A DNA stretch of 18,181 bases from Gemmatimonadota bacterium (GTDB taxonomy: Bacteria; Latescibacterota; UBA2968; UBA8231): positions 1 to 18,181 of the forward strand of contig PATE01000015.1 of the NCBI GenBank assembly GCA_002712305.1, written 5' to 3'. This document shows positions 1-7,271 of this stretch, piece by piece. The notes beneath the pieces were generated by a model. The model was not told the origin of the DNA, did no database searches, and saw nothing but the letters and a program-made list of their open reading frames with translations. The position numbers were made by a program, and so were the translations under genes. Positions within the stretch are counted from its first letter, which is position 1, and each line of letters begins with the position of its first letter.

Positions 1-835
1 AGCTGCGGGGACCTTCCTCATGGATATACAAGGTCCGTCCCTGGCCTTGTCTCCCCCACATGGGCCAATCGATCTCGCCAAGATCTCCGCGAATCGTCAG
101 GCCAATGTCTCCGTAGCGTTGCCGCAGGACATAACCCGCGTGGAGCGAGCCCACAGCCCCGCCGCTCAGCTGAAAACTGCAGGCCGCCATGTCCTCGACA
201 TCAATCCCGGTTCCTGACAGTGTTCCAATGTGAGCCCCCACATTCGTGTATTCGAGGCCTGTGAGATACCGAATCAGATCGATCGTGTGGATAGCGAGCC
301 AGTGGAGGATTCCTCCCCCAGCAACCTGCTTGTCGAAAAGCCAATGTTGCGGATTACGCTGCTCGACGGTGCTGGTCACCATTCTCCCTTCCACGGACAC
401 CACCCGACCGATTCCGCCTTCTTCTACGATAATGCGTCTTGCATGTCGGGCGACGGGCAACATGCGATTCATGAACGCCGGTGCCCAGAGTGTCTTGCCT
501 TGGCTGGCTGCGTCGTTTAGTCGAGACAGTTCAGCGCTGGTGCGTCCACAGGGCTTTTCGATGATGCAGGCAATCCCCTCGCGTAGAAAACGCTCGCCGA
601 TCTGGGGTGACTGGTCATTTCGCGCTGAAATCAGCGCCAGCTGTGGACGAAGATCTCCCTGCAACAACTCGTCCATGGAACGGACCCATTCGGCATCATC
701 GGGCATATCCTCTTGACCCTCTGAGTCAGGATCGGCAATCAGCAGCCGTTCGCATTCCGGCAGATGCTGCAGAGTGGTCAACCAGCCCTTCGAATGCGGC
801 GCCGTCAGACCGATGAGAGCAACCGTCATGGTCAT
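1..835 (-). CDS. Gfo/Idh/MocA family oxidoreductase, C-terminus cut by window edge
   Basis: The frame is open from an ATG at 835 to the window edge, giving 278 residues without a stop. This is a probable NAD(P)-dependent dehydrogenase of the Gfo/Idh/MocA family, which typically acts on sugars, inositols or similar polyols. Seen directly: an N-terminal beta strand (VALIGL, residues 5-10), the family EKP motif (93-95) whose lysine is normally catalytic, and GGGILHWLAIHTIDL (173-187) carrying the His and Asp (H183, D186) typical of the active-site helix. The usual GxGxxG nucleotide loop is replaced by GLTAPHSKG, so cofactor binding may be atypical. The start overlaps the stop of the upstream dehydrogenase by 4 bases (ATGA), implying translational coupling. 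A second in-frame ATG lies at 829. The substrate cannot be told. Confidence 0.88.
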   Translation of the reverse strand, partial: MTMTVALIGLTAPHSKGWLTTLQHLPECERLLIADPDSEGQEDMPDDAEWVRSMDELLQGDLRPQLALISARNDQSPQIGERFLREGIACIIEKPCGRTSAELSRLNDAASQGKTLWAPAFMNRMLPVARHARRIIVEEGGIGRVVSVEGRMVTSTVEQRNPQHWLFDKQVAGGGILHWLAIHTIDLIRYLTGLEYTNVGAHIGTLSGTGIDVEDMAACSFQLSGGAVGSLHAGYVLRQRYGDIGLTIRGDLGEIDWPMWGRQGQGRTLYIHEEGPRS

Positions 836-1821
836 GAGCTCTGTCCCAGGGAGAGAGTTTTTCGCGCCTTAGAGGATGCGTAGATCGTCTCCAGCAATGC
901 CACCGTTCGGCGTCCCTCAAGCCCATCGACGCGCAGCTGCGTCCCATGGGTTACGGCGGACACGACATCTTCCACGATATTGTGGATCGGGTTGTCGATG
1001 GCGGCCAGTTTCTGCTCCAGATCATCGCCGAAGTAGCGTGCTGATCCGTCTAGCGCACCGTCGATCAGAACCCCACCATCCGTACCGTGGACTTCGGCGC
1101 TGAAGTAGGCGTTGGTGGGAAACGTCGTCGTACCGACGATCACGCCACGAGCGCCATTGCCGTATCGCAGCAGCGCAAGACCCACATCTTCGGTTTCGAT
1201 GTCGTGGTTCATGATCGACGCATCGCCAAAGACTTCATCGGGATCGCCCATGAACCACAACAGCAGATCGATCAGGTGCGACCCCTGGTTGGCCAGTGAC
1301 CCCCCCCCGTCCATGGCCCAGGTTCCACGCCAGCCGCCGCCATGCTGGAAATACTCATCAGATCTGAACCATTTGAATCGGACTTCTCCAAGCAGCGGAC
1401 GCCCGAAAAGCCCCTGCTGCAAGGCGCTGGCGACGCGGAAATTCGTATCCACATATCGACTCTGGTAATCGATTCCCAGCAGCACACCCGTACTTGCGGC
1501 GGCCTCGATCAACTCATCGCAGGCGGCGGTAGAGACATCCATCGGTTTGGTCGTAATGACATGTTTCCCCGCATGGGCCACCTGCACACCGATCTTGGCG
1601 TGCAGCCCACTGGGGGTCATCACGAGCACGGCGTCGACATCATCTCGTGCTAAGGCATCATCAAGAGAACTCGTCCAATCGCAGGACAACTCTTCTCCCA
1701 CCTCACGGGCAAGCTCGTCTCGCAAATCGCAGACACAGGACAGTCGTGCACCTTCTGTTTGTGTAATCAGTTTCGCCCGGCCCCGTCCCATCCCGAGACC
1801 TACAACCGCGAATCCTACCAT
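832..1821 (-). CDS. Gfo/Idh/MocA family dehydrogenase
   Basis: A 329-residue protein of usual length for Gfo/Idh/MocA oxidoreductases. The N-terminal Rossmann fold is clear: VVGLGMGRGRA (residues 6-16), then a VMTPSGLHA segment (67-75) and the catalytic-type TKP motif (91-93; often EKP). The C-terminal substrate domain shows GGGSLANQGSHLIDLLLW (172-189) with H182 and D185, the expected pair in this family. The ATG at 1821 is preceded by AGGAG with 8-base spacing (1830-1834). The gene sits 27 bases downstream of the TIM-barrel isomerase and overlaps the next dehydrogenase by ATGA. Isomerase plus two dehydrogenases is a common layout for oxidation and epimerisation of sugars or inositols. The specific substrate is unknown. 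It is expected to act in the cytoplasm, as no signal peptide is seen. Confidence 0.93.
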   Translation of the reverse strand: MVGFAVVGLGMGRGRAKLITQTEGARLSCVCDLRDELAREVGEELSCDWTSSLDDALARDDVDAVLVMTPSGLHAKIGVQVAHAGKHVITTKPMDVSTAACDELIEAAASTGVLLGIDYQSRYVDTNFRVASALQQGLFGRPLLGEVRFKWFRSDEYFQHGGGWRGTWAMDGGGSLANQGSHLIDLLLWFMGDPDEVFGDASIMNHDIETEDVGLALLRYGNGARGVIVGTTTFPTNAYFSAEVHGTDGGVLIDGALDGSARYFGDDLEQKLAAIDNPIHNIVEDVVSAVTHGTQLRVDGLEGRRTVALLETIYASSKARKTLSLGQSS

Positions 1822-1848
1822 GGTGTCATCTCCTGATGTTATGAAGGG

Positions 1849-2727
1849 CTAGTCATCGTCTGCATCTGCCTTGAGAAACTGCCCCACATAATCTCGAGAT
1901 CGAATCAGTCCTTCCTGCTGAAGCTCAGGCGTGGCCCAGAAGTGATGGTCCTCGAGCTCCACACTCAGAACACCGTCGTAGCCAGCCTCTTCGAGTCGAC
2001 GGATGATCAGTTGCCAGTCGACGATTCCCTCTCCGGGGATCGTATACCGCCACCAGCCCTCGCCGAATCCGTAGGAGCGGGAATAACTCTCACCGGCGAT
2101 GCCGCTCTCGTAGAGTTTCTCCTGATTGATCTCGGTGTCCTTCAGATGGACATGGTGGACACGATCGGAGAATTCGTGCAGCAATCGAACGTGGTCGATC
2201 TGCAGGCGGGCGAAATGAGAAGGATCGTAGCAGATGCCCAGATTCGGAGATGGAATCGCCTCAAAAATGCGACGCAGACTCTCGGGGGAACAGCCGAGAT
2301 TCGGCAAGTGTGGCGACCCACCTGGCCACGGCTCGATGGCGATCTTGATGCCCACCTTCTCGGCATGCTCAACGACCTTAGGGTAGATCTTCTTGAAGAT
2401 CTCGAAGGTCTCTGCACGCGGCATACTCCCATCATCAGGCCCCAGGACGGTGAAATACGTGTGTCCACCGTGTTTCGCCATGGCCGTGAGTTGCTTTTTG
2501 AGTTCACTCAGAGCCTTGCGACGCTTCGCCGCATCCCTCGAGAGCAGTCCCCCGGCGCCTGCGTCACAGGTTCCGATGGCCAGCCCGTATTGCGCACATG
2601 TCCTGGCGATTTGGGCAGTGAGCGGTGGTGTGTCGACGGCGTCGAACTCGTTGTCTGCCAGCCACGCGCAGTACCCATCAAAACCGATGTCTCCGGCGAA
2701 CCCGGGCAACCTCGTACCGATCTTCAT
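1849..2727 (-). CDS. Sugar phosphate isomerase/epimerase-like TIM-barrel protein
   Basis: A 292-residue protein of the xylose-isomerase-like (AP endonuclease 2 type) TIM-barrel family. Candidate divalent-metal ligands are visible in the expected order: E132 in IEPWPGG, D168 and H171 in ICYDPSHFA, H194 in HHVHLKD, and E257 in SVELEDHH. A conserved-looking PGEGIVDW segment (231-238) precedes the last strands. Members isomerise or epimerise sugars, ketoses, inosose or hydroxypyruvate, and some are dehydratases; the sequence does not say which. The ATG at 2727 has AGGA seven bases upstream (2735-2738). Upstream lies an 82-base gap after the MFS gene that contains a hexanucleotide repeat. A Gfo/Idh/MocA dehydrogenase follows after 27 bases, suggesting a shared catabolic pathway. 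No signal peptide is seen, so it is probably cytoplasmic. Confidence 0.9.
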   Translation of the reverse strand: MKIGTRLPGFAGDIGFDGYCAWLADNEFDAVDTPPLTAQIARTCAQYGLAIGTCDAGAGGLLSRDAAKRRKALSELKKQLTAMAKHGGHTYFTVLGPDDGSMPRAETFEIFKKIYPKVVEHAEKVGIKIAIEPWPGGSPHLPNLGCSPESLRRIFEAIPSPNLGICYDPSHFARLQIDHVRLLHEFSDRVHHVHLKDTEINQEKLYESGIAGESYSRSYGFGEGWWRYTIPGEGIVDWQLIIRRLEEAGYDGVLSVELEDHHFWATPELQQEGLIRSRDYVGQFLKADADDD

Positions 2728-2742
2728 TTATCCATCCTGTTC

Positions 2743-2766
2743 TGTTGCTGTTGCTGTTGCTGTTGC
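2743..2766. repeat. Four tandem copies of hexamer TGTTGC
   Basis: Four perfect head-to-tail copies of TGTTGC (GCAACA on the coding strand) lie in the 82-base gap between the MFS stop (2810) and the isomerase start (2727). The repeat ends 15 bases before that start codon, just upstream of its AGGA ribosome binding site. Copy changes would alter the length of the untranslated leader but not any reading frame of a likely gene. Confidence 0.9.
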
Positions 2767-2809
2767 TTCTCGACAAGAAAGCGTTGGGGGCATTTGCAGG
2801 ATGTCAGTC

Positions 2810-4057
2810 TCACGATTCCGAACCCCCTTGCACGCGAGGCTGAATCCATTGGGTGACGATGAGCGACACTACAGCCAGCGCTGAACCGCTGAGGAAGATC
2901 ACCCGGTGTCCGAAGTAGTGCCATGCGAGCCCGCCAATCAAGGGGGCAGCCACGGCAGCCAGATGATTCATGGTGACCCCCATGGAGAGGGTTGGTTTCA
3001 GATCGGCTGCGTCGGCGATGCGGTGTACGTATGTCGTGAGGGCGATGCTGCCGAAGAAAATGAGATTGTCCACACAATACAGGACATAGAGCGTAGGACG
3101 ATGGTCGATCAGAGCATATCCGGCGAAGACGAAAACGAGTCCGATGTAACTGGCACTCAACATGACGCGTTCGCCAAAGCGGTCGACGAGGCGGCCCAAC
3201 AAGGGCGCTGTGAGCGTGATCAGGACCTGGTTGACGAAGACGAGAATCATCGTCGTCTCCACCGGCATTCCATGAACCTTCACGAGGGCGAAAATGGCGA
3301 AGGTGATGAACATCTGCTTGCGGCAGCCCTGCAGGAAGTTCAGAGCATAGTAGAGGTAGTATCTGCGACGAAAAACGAAGCGCTCCGAATCGGCGTCCAC
3401 GACTTCCCGACGGATCAGCAGCAGGGCCATCCCACCGACTACGGTCACGAGCCCGGCGATCGTGAACATATCCTCGTAGAAGCCTTGCAGACCACTGCTG
3501 GATGCTGAATCGATGTACTCGAACAAGAGCATGCACGCACCGATCGCTAGCAGCCAGCTGAAGCTGCTGACCGCCCGCAACTGGCCCAGCCACCTCCCTT
3601 TATTTCCGGATGGCGAAAGACTCAGTCCCATCGCCTGCTCGAGAGGGACCCAACAATGAAAGCCGATGCTCCAGACGAAAGAGAAGATCGCGAGGGACGT
3701 GACCGAATCGGTATATCGATAGGCGGCCAAGCCAAGCCCCATGACCGTAAGTGAAAGGGCGGCAATACGGGAAGGAATCCAGCGGATCATCGCCGCGATG
3801 AAGAGGACATTCAGGAAACCGGGGACCTCTCGCAGCCCTTCGACCATGCCCAGTTCGTGGGGTTCGATCCCCAAACGGCTGACGATGAAGTTGTTGAATA
3901 CCGTCAGTTGCACGCCAAAGAAGAACCCAACCCCACCGACAGCGATCGCCAGCAACGTGAAATTCCGCGTCCATCCTTCGAACAACCGACCGATCCATCG
4001 TATCCGTGTGAGTCTCAAATGGATCTCGAACCCACCGCCCGCCTTGCGATCGCTCAT
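2810..4057 (-). CDS. MFS transporter
   Basis: A 415-residue integral membrane protein with about 12 hydrophobic segments, of the major facilitator superfamily. The N-terminal half begins with a charged cytoplasmic stretch and a first helix around FTLLAIAVGGVGFFFGVQL. The C-terminal half carries a clear MFS loop motif, LLGRLVDRFGERV, between two helices. The start is taken at ATG 4057, which overlaps the TGA of the methyltransferase gene by ATGA. The open frame extends upstream to 4369, but there it only runs antiframe through the methyltransferase, so the longer start is rejected. No strong SD is visible, consistent with coupling to the upstream gene. The position directly after a betaine-forming methyltransferase permits, but does not prove, export or uptake of betaine or a precursor. 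Sugar transport is an alternative given the downstream dehydrogenases. Confidence 0.9.
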   Translation of the reverse strand: MSDRKAGGGFEIHLRLTRIRWIGRLFEGWTRNFTLLAIAVGGVGFFFGVQLTVFNNFIVSRLGIEPHELGMVEGLREVPGFLNVLFIAAMIRWIPSRIAALSLTVMGLGLAAYRYTDSVTSLAIFSFVWSIGFHCWVPLEQAMGLSLSPSGNKGRWLGQLRAVSSFSWLLAIGACMLLFEYIDSASSSGLQGFYEDMFTIAGLVTVVGGMALLLIRREVVDADSERFVFRRRYYLYYALNFLQGCRKQMFITFAIFALVKVHGMPVETTMILVFVNQVLITLTAPLLGRLVDRFGERVMLSASYIGLVFVFAGYALIDHRPTLYVLYCVDNLIFFGSIALTTYVHRIADAADLKPTLSMGVTMNHLAAVAAPLIGGLAWHYFGHRVIFLSGSALAVVSLIVTQWIQPRVQGGSES

Positions 4058-4899
4058 GCGGGGGAAGGCTTCCGGAAGACGAAGATCCCCCAGACGAGGT
4101 AGCCTCGCTCGCCACCGTCGACCCAGTGGGACAGGCCCTTCTTCATCCGCTCCAGGTAATCGCTGCTGACCCGGTGCTTCAGGGCCGCCTCCCACAGCTC
4201 GGTCTCCGTCAGGACGCGGCCGTAGTGCGTGCTCAGGTGGGGTGAGAGGTCCCGGAAGGCGACCTCCTCCAGTCCTTGCACGGACGCCGCCGACCGGTAG
4301 AAGGCGGGGGAGCCGAGATCGCTCAGGTGGATGCGGTCCAGGATGGGCTGCAAGACACCGTCGGGGCAATCGTCGGCCTGCATGATGTCGGTGAAGGCGA
4401 AGACGCCGCCCGGCTTGAGCACCCGAGCTGCCTCGGAGACCACGCGGAGTCGCTCGCCACTGTGCAGGAACGCATCCTGCGAGCAGACGGCGTCGAAGCT
4501 CTCGCCCGGTGAGTCGACGGCCTCGAAGCTGCCGTCGACGATGGTCACCCGTTCCTGGAGGCCGCGATCCTCGTTCAGCTGTCGGGCGCGCTGGTTCTCC
4601 ACCTCACTCAGATTCAGCCCGGTGACACGGCATCCCGTCGTCTCGGCCAGGTAGCGGGCGGTGCCCCCGTAACCGGAGCCCATGTCCAGGACGTGCATCG
4701 AGTCGTCGAGACGGCCCAGCTGCTGGGCGAGCTGCTCGACGGTGCGGCGGCTGGCCTCGGCGATCGTGTCCTCGTCGGACTCGTAGAGGCCGATGTGGAT
4801 GTCCTCCCCACCCCACACGGTGGAGTAGAAGGTCTCGGCGTCTTCGCTGTTGTAGTAATCGCGCGCCGTCTGCACGACATCGGTGTAGTTCGCCGTCAT
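4054..4899 (-). CDS. bsmB: Sarcosine/dimethylglycine N-methyltransferase (SDMT type)
   Basis: A 281-residue SAM-dependent methyltransferase closely resembling the dimethylglycine N-methyltransferases of halophiles (EC 2.1.1.157 type), which methylate sarcosine and dimethylglycine to the osmolyte glycine betaine. Seen: the N-terminal YYNSEDAETFY and WGGEDIHIGLYE (29-40) signature of this family; SAM motif I in VLDMGSGYGGTARYLA (70-85); SQDAFLHS (140-147); and MQADDCPDGVLQPILDRIHL (173-192), then RMKKGLSHWVDGG and YLVWGIFVFRK at the C-terminus. The length is typical for the family and all major motifs are present, so it looks functional. The start overlaps the end of a glycine/sarcosine methyltransferase remnant by ATGA, and its stop overlaps the MFS start the same way. 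The assignment rests on motif recall, not an alignment. Confidence 0.9.
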   Translation of the reverse strand: MTANYTDVVQTARDYYNSEDAETFYSTVWGGEDIHIGLYESDEDTIAEASRRTVEQLAQQLGRLDDSMHVLDMGSGYGGTARYLAETTGCRVTGLNLSEVENQRARQLNEDRGLQERVTIVDGSFEAVDSPGESFDAVCSQDAFLHSGERLRVVSEAARVLKPGGVFAFTDIMQADDCPDGVLQPILDRIHLSDLGSPAFYRSAASVQGLEEVAFRDLSPHLSTHYGRVLTETELWEAALKHRVSSDYLERMKKGLSHWVDGGERGYLVWGIFVFRKPSPA

Positions 4900-5141
4900 G
4901 CACTCTCGCTGTCGCTGTCGATGTAGGCCTTCTCGGCGACGTGGACGAGAAAGTCCGGCTCGAGATCCTCGAAGTCCGCCTGGAAGTCACAGTAGGTCTG
5001 GATCCGCTGGAATCCGACCTCCGTCATCAGGCGGCGCGTGTAGGCCTGCCGCAGGGGGAACATGTTGAGGTGGAAGATCGTGATGATCGGTTGGAGTGGG
5101 TGTGGTTCACACATTTCACAGGCCCACGCGCACAAAGACAC
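4896..5141 (-). pseudogene. C-terminal remnant of glycine/sarcosine N-methyltransferase (GSMT)
   Basis: Only about 65 residues look homologous to the end of a GSMT: a FHLNMFPLRQAYTRRL segment, EVGFQRIQTYCDFQ, then EPDFLVHVAEKAY. This resembles the F-L-YP/YGDF/HVVEK end of halophile GSMTs (EC 2.1.1.156 type), which are about 265-280 residues long. The SAM-binding N-terminal two thirds are absent. Homology fades upstream of about 5093, where the frame holds a Cys- and Trp-containing stretch unlike the family. The frame stays open to 5207 without an ATG; a GTG at 5141 is the only listed start and has no convincing ribosome binding site. The remnant ends with an ATGA overlap into the intact SDMT gene, the natural GSMT-SDMT order. 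It is either a true deletion or an assembly error near the G-rich run at 5177-5191. Confidence 0.72.
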
Positions 5142-5176
5142 ACATAAAAGGCAGCCTGTTACTTTCGAACCCGCTA

Positions 5177-5191
5177 GGGGGGCCCGGGGGG
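5177..5191. other. G6-C3-G6 run at the truncated GSMT edge
   Basis: The bases read GGGGGG CCC GGGGGG. The run lies in the 69-base gap between the OPT-like transporter stop (5211) and the methyltransferase remnant. Such runs are prone to polymerase slippage and sequencing or assembly error, and this one sits where about 200 codons of the methyltransferase appear to be missing. No gene function is assigned. Confidence 0.85.
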
Positions 5192-5210
5192 TGTTGCCAA
5201 TGAGACCTCA

Positions 5211-7205
5211 TCAGTAGCCGGTCTGTGTTACGGACTTTGAGATCAGAGCAATGGCAACCGCCGACATTCCGATCAACCCCATACCGCAGGCATATCCGGC
5301 CAGCAGCACTGGCGCATACTGCCGCCAGACGCGCTGGCCGAAGCGCTTCTCCAGGTAGTATCTGGCCAGTAGAGCGCCAACCATTTCAGGGATCAGCAGA
5401 TGTGGCAAGGCCGATAGTCCGCGGACGAAGCCGTAGATGAGGGAAACCGGCAGTTGCATCCAAGACAGCAATAGGAAGGAGCCTCCTGCGAAGGCGAATC
5501 CACCACCCACCCACGCAGCCTTGATCGCCTCGTGGAACAGACTGTCCCCGCCCAACGTCGCCGAGTACCAAAGGCACTGACGCAGTGCGATCAGATGCCA
5601 GTAGGTCTGAGCATACTGGAAGGTGGGTGACGGAATAGGCCCCATCTTCCAGATGAGGGACCAGAAGATGAAACCACAGATCAGACTCAGTGGCAAGACA
5701 AGCAGTTCTGCCTTGATGAGACTGCTGAACTTCGTTCCCGTCAGTTCCACCTCACGGAACAGCTGAGCCCGACGTCCATGATCGGCATAGGGAATCGGGA
5801 CGAACCAGATGTCGATGCCACGGTAGCCGGACAGGATAAAAGCACCCTCCCGCACCATGGGAATACTGACCAATTGACCTGTGAGACCCACCATGCGCGC
5901 ATTGACATACGACAGCAGTGGCGTCAACAGAACGCCGAAGGCAAGCATGAAGACGAAGGGAAACTCGTCATCCTCGAGCAGATACACACACAGCAGAATC
6001 ATGGCGAGCGTCGACATGAGATAGACACCGATCGCCGCGAGTAAGGGCGCGTCTCCCCTGCCCTTAGGCACCTGTGTCAGTCGCGAACGCCAGCCGCCCT
6101 CAGCCGTTCTCGACGAGCGGACCGAACGGATGGCGTGCACGATGCCGATGATGCCGACAGCCAGACCTGCCCCGATGTAAACACTCAACCAAACATCCAC
6201 ATCGTTGGAGAAATTCGTCAGGATCGTGTCCATTCCCGGACGCCAGTGTGTAAGCACACCGGCGTGGTATAGCACCGGTGACCCCAGCGCGTGCAGCATG
6301 GCAGAGGCGAAGCTGCCAACGACAACCCAGAAAGGCAGGACGGTCCCCAGCAATACGAGGCCCAGATCCGTGCCGATCCCCAGAGGAGCAGCCGGCAGAA
6401 AAGACTCCGTCGTGCGAGTCAGATCAATCCAGGGAATCGGTAGCAGTGAGATGGGTTCACTGGCGATCAGTCCCGTGAGCGCAGGCAAGCCGATATACAC
6501 CGAACCGAACAGCAGGCCGATTCCCATGCCGATGGCGAAGACCCGCCACCGCCAATTGCCCTGGCCGTCGTCCTCGGCGTCGGCCAAGGCCGTGGCGCCC
6601 TGCGCGGCAACCGGGGCCAGGGGGAAAGGCAACCGTTCCACATCCGACGTGATCCTGAACAGGAAATAACCGAGGCAGAACCATTCGGCCCGCGCCAAGA
6701 TTTGGGAGATGACGAGGACGGTGAGCGGAGGAATCCATGCACGATGCAGGAATGTCCGCTCAAGCAGCGCTTCGGACCCGGCCGGTGGTGACACCCATCT
6801 CGGGATGTGTTCCGTCAGCCCAAAGCCAGCTGCCGCCTGGGACTGCACCAGATATTGATTCCAGATCAGTTGTCCAAAGGGTCCGCCGGCCAGCATTGTG
6901 CCACCAATTACGCCCGCCAGCCCCCCAGCGATGTAGTAGATGACGTAGATCTCCTGGCGCGTCAGCGACGAGAACGACCGCCGCGCCAGCTCGGAGAAAA
7001 GGATGATCGTCACCCACTCCGCCGCCGAGCCGAGACTGACCCCTGCGATCAGGCCCATGTAGATGGCGCCAGGCATCATGATGAAGCCAACGAAGAACGC
7101 CCCGAGCACGGTTCGAAACGTAAACCCGTCCTCGAACTGATCGGGTGGTTCCATCAAGCCGCGATAGGCTTCCAGTTCCACGTCCGGGGCTCTGGCCTGT
7201 AGCAA
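5211..7205 (-). CDS. OPT-like multi-spanning membrane transporter (first of a pair by sequence type; DUF6785-like)
   Basis: A 664-residue membrane protein with more than ten hydrophobic segments. Its FRITSDVERLPFPLAP segment (183-198) resembles the charged-residue-plus-LPFP motif of oligopeptide transporter (OPT) superfamily proteins. The N-terminal EPPDQFEDGFTFRTVLGAFF and AEWVTIILFSELARRSF segments are typical of uncharacterised OPT-like (DUF6785-type) proteins of uncultured bacteria. No signal peptide is seen. The start is taken at TTG 7205, with GAGAGA a few bases upstream; ATG 7154 is an in-frame alternative, but the residues before it look family-like. It lies 66 bases downstream of a second, differently sequenced OPT-like gene, and the two may form a heteromeric transporter. 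The substrate could be peptides, metal chelates or something else and is not shown by the sequence. Confidence 0.82.
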   Translation of the reverse strand: MLQARAPDVELEAYRGLMEPPDQFEDGFTFRTVLGAFFVGFIMMPGAIYMGLIAGVSLGSAAEWVTIILFSELARRSFSSLTRQEIYVIYYIAGGLAGVIGGTMLAGGPFGQLIWNQYLVQSQAAAGFGLTEHIPRWVSPPAGSEALLERTFLHRAWIPPLTVLVISQILARAEWFCLGYFLFRITSDVERLPFPLAPVAAQGATALADAEDDGQGNWRWRVFAIGMGIGLLFGSVYIGLPALTGLIASEPISLLPIPWIDLTRTTESFLPAAPLGIGTDLGLVLLGTVLPFWVVVGSFASAMLHALGSPVLYHAGVLTHWRPGMDTILTNFSNDVDVWLSVYIGAGLAVGIIGIVHAIRSVRSSRTAEGGWRSRLTQVPKGRGDAPLLAAIGVYLMSTLAMILLCVYLLEDDEFPFVFMLAFGVLLTPLLSYVNARMVGLTGQLVSIPMVREGAFILSGYRGIDIWFVPIPYADHGRRAQLFREVELTGTKFSSLIKAELLVLPLSLICGFIFWSLIWKMGPIPSPTFQYAQTYWHLIALRQCLWYSATLGGDSLFHEAIKAAWVGGGFAFAGGSFLLLSWMQLPVSLIYGFVRGLSALPHLLIPEMVGALLARYYLEKRFGQRVWRQYAPVLLAGYACGMGLIGMSAVAIALISKSVTQTGY

Positions 7206-7271
7206 GTGTCTCTCTCTTGTTTCTCGTGCAGTTCCAGGTGGCGGATAGGCGCCGCTACATGGCCCAGCCTC

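Noticed and set aside
1942-2856. 304-codon plus-strand frame opposite the isomerase
   Set aside because: It is a mirror of a real gene whose metal-ligand motifs are intact on the minus strand; it has no recognisable motifs and its end is also translated hexamer repeat.
2906-3508. 200-codon plus-strand frame opposite the MFS gene
   Set aside because: It is a highly charged shadow frame in GC-rich DNA with no SD or domain.
2724-3593. 289-codon minus-strand frame ending in a poly-Gln stretch
   Set aside because: It is an antiframe shadow of the MFS gene; the Gln run is the translation of the TGTTGC hexamer repeat.
4058-4369. Upstream extension of the MFS open frame by 104 codons
   Set aside because: It overlaps the well-supported methyltransferase in another frame and reads as Pro/Arg-rich low-complexity sequence; the ATGA start at 4057 fits the operon and the MFS length.
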